A program made the position numbers and the translations under genes. This document shows positions 63,501 through 64,000 of a DNA stretch of 64,000 nt, one piece after another (the stretch's first letter is position 1; every line of letters starts with the position of its first letter). The notes under the pieces are model-generated. The model was not told the DNA's origin. It did not search any database and was given only the letters and a program-made list of their open reading frames with translations. The stretch covers positions 930,001 to 994,000 of the forward strand of contig NZ_JADQDP010000002.1 of assembly GCF_015694735.1 (NCBI RefSeq), written 5' to 3'. Source of the DNA: Hymenobacter properus. Its GTDB lineage: Bacteria; Bacteroidota; Bacteroidia; Cytophagales; Hymenobacteraceae.

Positions 63501-63751
63501 CTGGAGTCGACGCCCGGCGTGGTGGGCGCCTGCCGAATGGCCTTGGCCCGCGCCTTCCGGGCCTGAATTTTGGCCTTGCGCTGCACCTTTTTGGGCGTGG
63601 GCTGGCCCGCCTGGCCCCCGGCCGAACCCACGAGGCCGAACAGCAGTAGAAAGACGCACCCCAGCACGCCAGGGCGAAGCCGTGCCGCCGTCAGGCGGCG
63701 CGGCGCGGGCCGAAACCCGGCTTCGGAACGAAGGCCAAACCTAGCAGGCAA
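60536..63751 (-). CDS. LptD-like LPS transport/assembly outer-membrane protein
   Basis: About 1071 residues. After a signal segment (LGCVFLLLFGLVGSAGG) and a Pro/Lys-rich linker comes an OstA/LptD N-domain (INYTAKDSIQFDVTKKVARL, GNNTMQAEGRQD), then the LptD barrel region: TTCNLEHPHFYIQAKKMKMI, PTPLGFLFGFFPTPKRSRGS and many beta strands to the end. LptD places lipopolysaccharide in the outer membrane. No ATG fits: the frame opens at 63928 upstream of the promoter box at 63799-63792, so I use the TTG at 63751, giving a basic n-region; a GTG at 63667 is also possible. Confidence 0.85.
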   Translation of the reverse strand: MPARFGLRSEAGFRPAPRRLTAARLRPGVLGCVFLLLFGLVGSAGGQAGQPTPKKVQRKAKIQARKARAKAIRQAPTTPGVDSSTVATPRRGTTVAPAKPGQRPGSAPTPPVRNISADPRDPVGPPPPGVRNAGQSRVPGASHKPVPDTLAPRGGARLPGVVPTDTSGLVNGVRAAGDSLQVAAKPKGQIQTTINYTAKDSIQFDVTKKVARLYENASVVYGQTDLKAALITVNYGNNTMQAEGRQDTVGNKLKGTPILNDNGQKYQARSIAYNFKSKKAKVTEAVTQQGEGYVGAQVIKRLPSGDINGLMGRYTTCNLEHPHFYIQAKKMKMIPGDKVVTGPFNLVIGDVPTPLGFLFGFFPTPKRSRGSGVIIPTFGQAADRGYFLTNGGYYFAPNDYIGVRLTGDIYAGNADTFGGWGATADVGYLKRYTYQGNFNFRFSTRPSNQILAQDAVGVGQTYIRPPAANSFWITWSHTPVPKPGGGRFSASVNAGTSSYNQINSLDARRYLSTQFSSSISYSKQIRNSPINYDIRLSQSQGTDGRMTFTLPDISVGVARQYPYQWFGIKPGQGGRLGAATYEQFTISYNLTARNEVSNVIGARTLANGLPLLGGTNTDTRIPFSFATLGRLLKNSNNGAQHQFGIGLGSYNLGPHFKFSPSVSYSEVWYSKSLRYRYSPVAQAVRIDTTYNFYRLNTYSAAASLNTTIYGTVVRRGTHKIQALRHKMTPSLNYTYAPNLRTNDRFPLGSTVLQGYRDQFGRVLDPNIAADQLLLNNYTFDNYQSFLYGTPGGTAQSQISFSLQNAVEMKIRDSNDTTGLNPFKKSNLIEGLDFTIGYNFNAPGDTLKLSPLGVNFRTQIAKKLNLNSNASFSPYQRDATGRIINKYLFEADPRRLLRLASASFGATYSFNPATGKKKSTIPRAVAPANDPTLGTVGPPNYYADYVDFDIPWELALTYAAGYTTNTVPLTQAYLDANYQGKRPPILALNTVGVTGSVKLTENLRLSYNLGYDITNQSITYPNITFFRDLHCWQINGTWIPFGITKGYNFTIAAKSSLLQDLKINRNRYAQYQ

Positions 63752-63774
63752 AGTATAGTAGCGGTTAATTCGTT

Positions 63775-63799
63775 TACTTTTGGGGCTTCTACAAAGGTA
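63775..63799. promoter_or_regulatory. Overlapping divergent promoters of lptD-like gene and amidase
   Basis: Plus strand TACTTTTG (63775-63782) and minus strand TACCTTTG (63799-63792) are both TAnnTTTG boxes, only nine bases apart and facing each other, so the two start sites fall inside the same 10-base stretch. Confidence 0.5.
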
Positions 63800-63830
63800 G
63801 CAGGTCGCTACCGCCTCTTCAACGAACAAC

Positions 63831-64000
63831 GTGCGGATTATTGTCATTCTGGCCAGCGCTGCCATCCTGTTGTTAGGCGCCGCCAGCGGAGAGTGGAAGG
63901 CGGAAGCCCAGACCACGGTCGACTCCACCCGGTACGCGTCTGATTCGGTTGCCGTGCCCGATTCGCCCGACCGCTACCGCCTGCGCACCGTGGTGCTCGA
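63831..64000 (+). CDS. N-acetylmuramoyl-L-alanine amidase, N-terminal part only
   Basis: Frame from a GTG at 63831 that runs off the right edge. It starts with a signal peptide (VRIIVILASAAILLLGAASG) and, after a Ser/Asp-rich linker, ends in SPDRYRLRTVVLD, which matches the strand before the first zinc ligand in amidase_3 enzymes (usually followed by GHGG). These enzymes cleave the stem peptide from peptidoglycan. In Bacteroidota an amidase often lies beside the LptD-like gene. The catalytic part is outside the window, so the call rests on the N terminus and context. Confidence 0.6.
   Translation, partial: MRIIVILASAAILLLGAASGEWKAEAQTTVDSTRYASDSVAVPDSPDRYRLRTVVL

Overview
The window is a dense, GC-rich chromosomal segment from a Bacteroidota bacterium, most likely Hymenobacter or a close relative (Cytophagales). 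Evidence: type IX secretion C-terminal sorting domains on large secreted proteins; TAnnTTTG-type -7 promoter boxes instead of E. coli-type promoters; few visible Shine-Dalgarno sequences; a Rho factor with a very long disordered insertion; and many families typical of this phylum (DUF3667, DUF4173, DUF4252, DUF3570/DUF4266, UbiA and CreD variants), all at a GC content unusually high for Bacteroidota. I see no tRNA or rRNA gene, insertion sequence, prophage or CRISPR array. The window reads as core chromosome with lineage-specific accessory genes.

Layout. 1-13 kb: end of an MltD-like LysM transglycosylase, a secreted FG-GAP protein, dnaE, a malectin/kelch protein, thioredoxin and aminopeptidase P. 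13-20 kb (minus strand): a DUF4252 lipoprotein, a secreted unknown, an EVE protein, then a four-gene cassette of periplasmic thioredoxin, ApbE flavin transferase, DUF4266 mini-lipoprotein and DUF3570 outer-membrane protein. 20-36 kb: a PolX-PHP protein whose polymerase site is degenerate, a GT9 glycosyltransferase, a cupin, an intradiol dioxygenase-like lipoprotein, a UBP zinc finger, serS, rho, DUF3667, a DsbA-like protein, UbiA, a methyltransferase and small membrane proteins. 36-45.6 kb (plus strand): a run of membrane proteins with a winged-helix regulator, a B12-binding radical SAM protein, a ferritin-like protein, DUF4173 and four small paralogous membrane proteins. 45.7-64 kb: PBP1A, an RyR-domain mini-protein, an epimerase, folE-queD, the ribosomal operon rpsP-rimM-trmD-rplS, a desaturase, RluA, CreD, panB, a pseudo-receiver, LptD and the start of a cell-wall amidase.

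The most interesting signal is a shared palindromic promoter element, consensus CTTTG-N5-CAAAG, that recurs at four start sites: the membrane protein/regulator pair (36.27 kb), the radical SAM gene (38.01 kb), DUF4173 (41.63 kb) and the distant creD gene (58.90 kb). It suggests that the small winged-helix regulator at 36975 controls an undescribed envelope regulon. The second candidate system is the thioredoxin-ApbE-DUF4266-DUF3570 cassette, whose 80-residue lipoprotein ends in GGGCGCN. A third genome-scale signal is a set of at least eleven intergenic palindromes. Most have arms that are themselves small hairpins with compensating base changes (REPIN-like), and two of them supply candidate start codons for adjacent genes.
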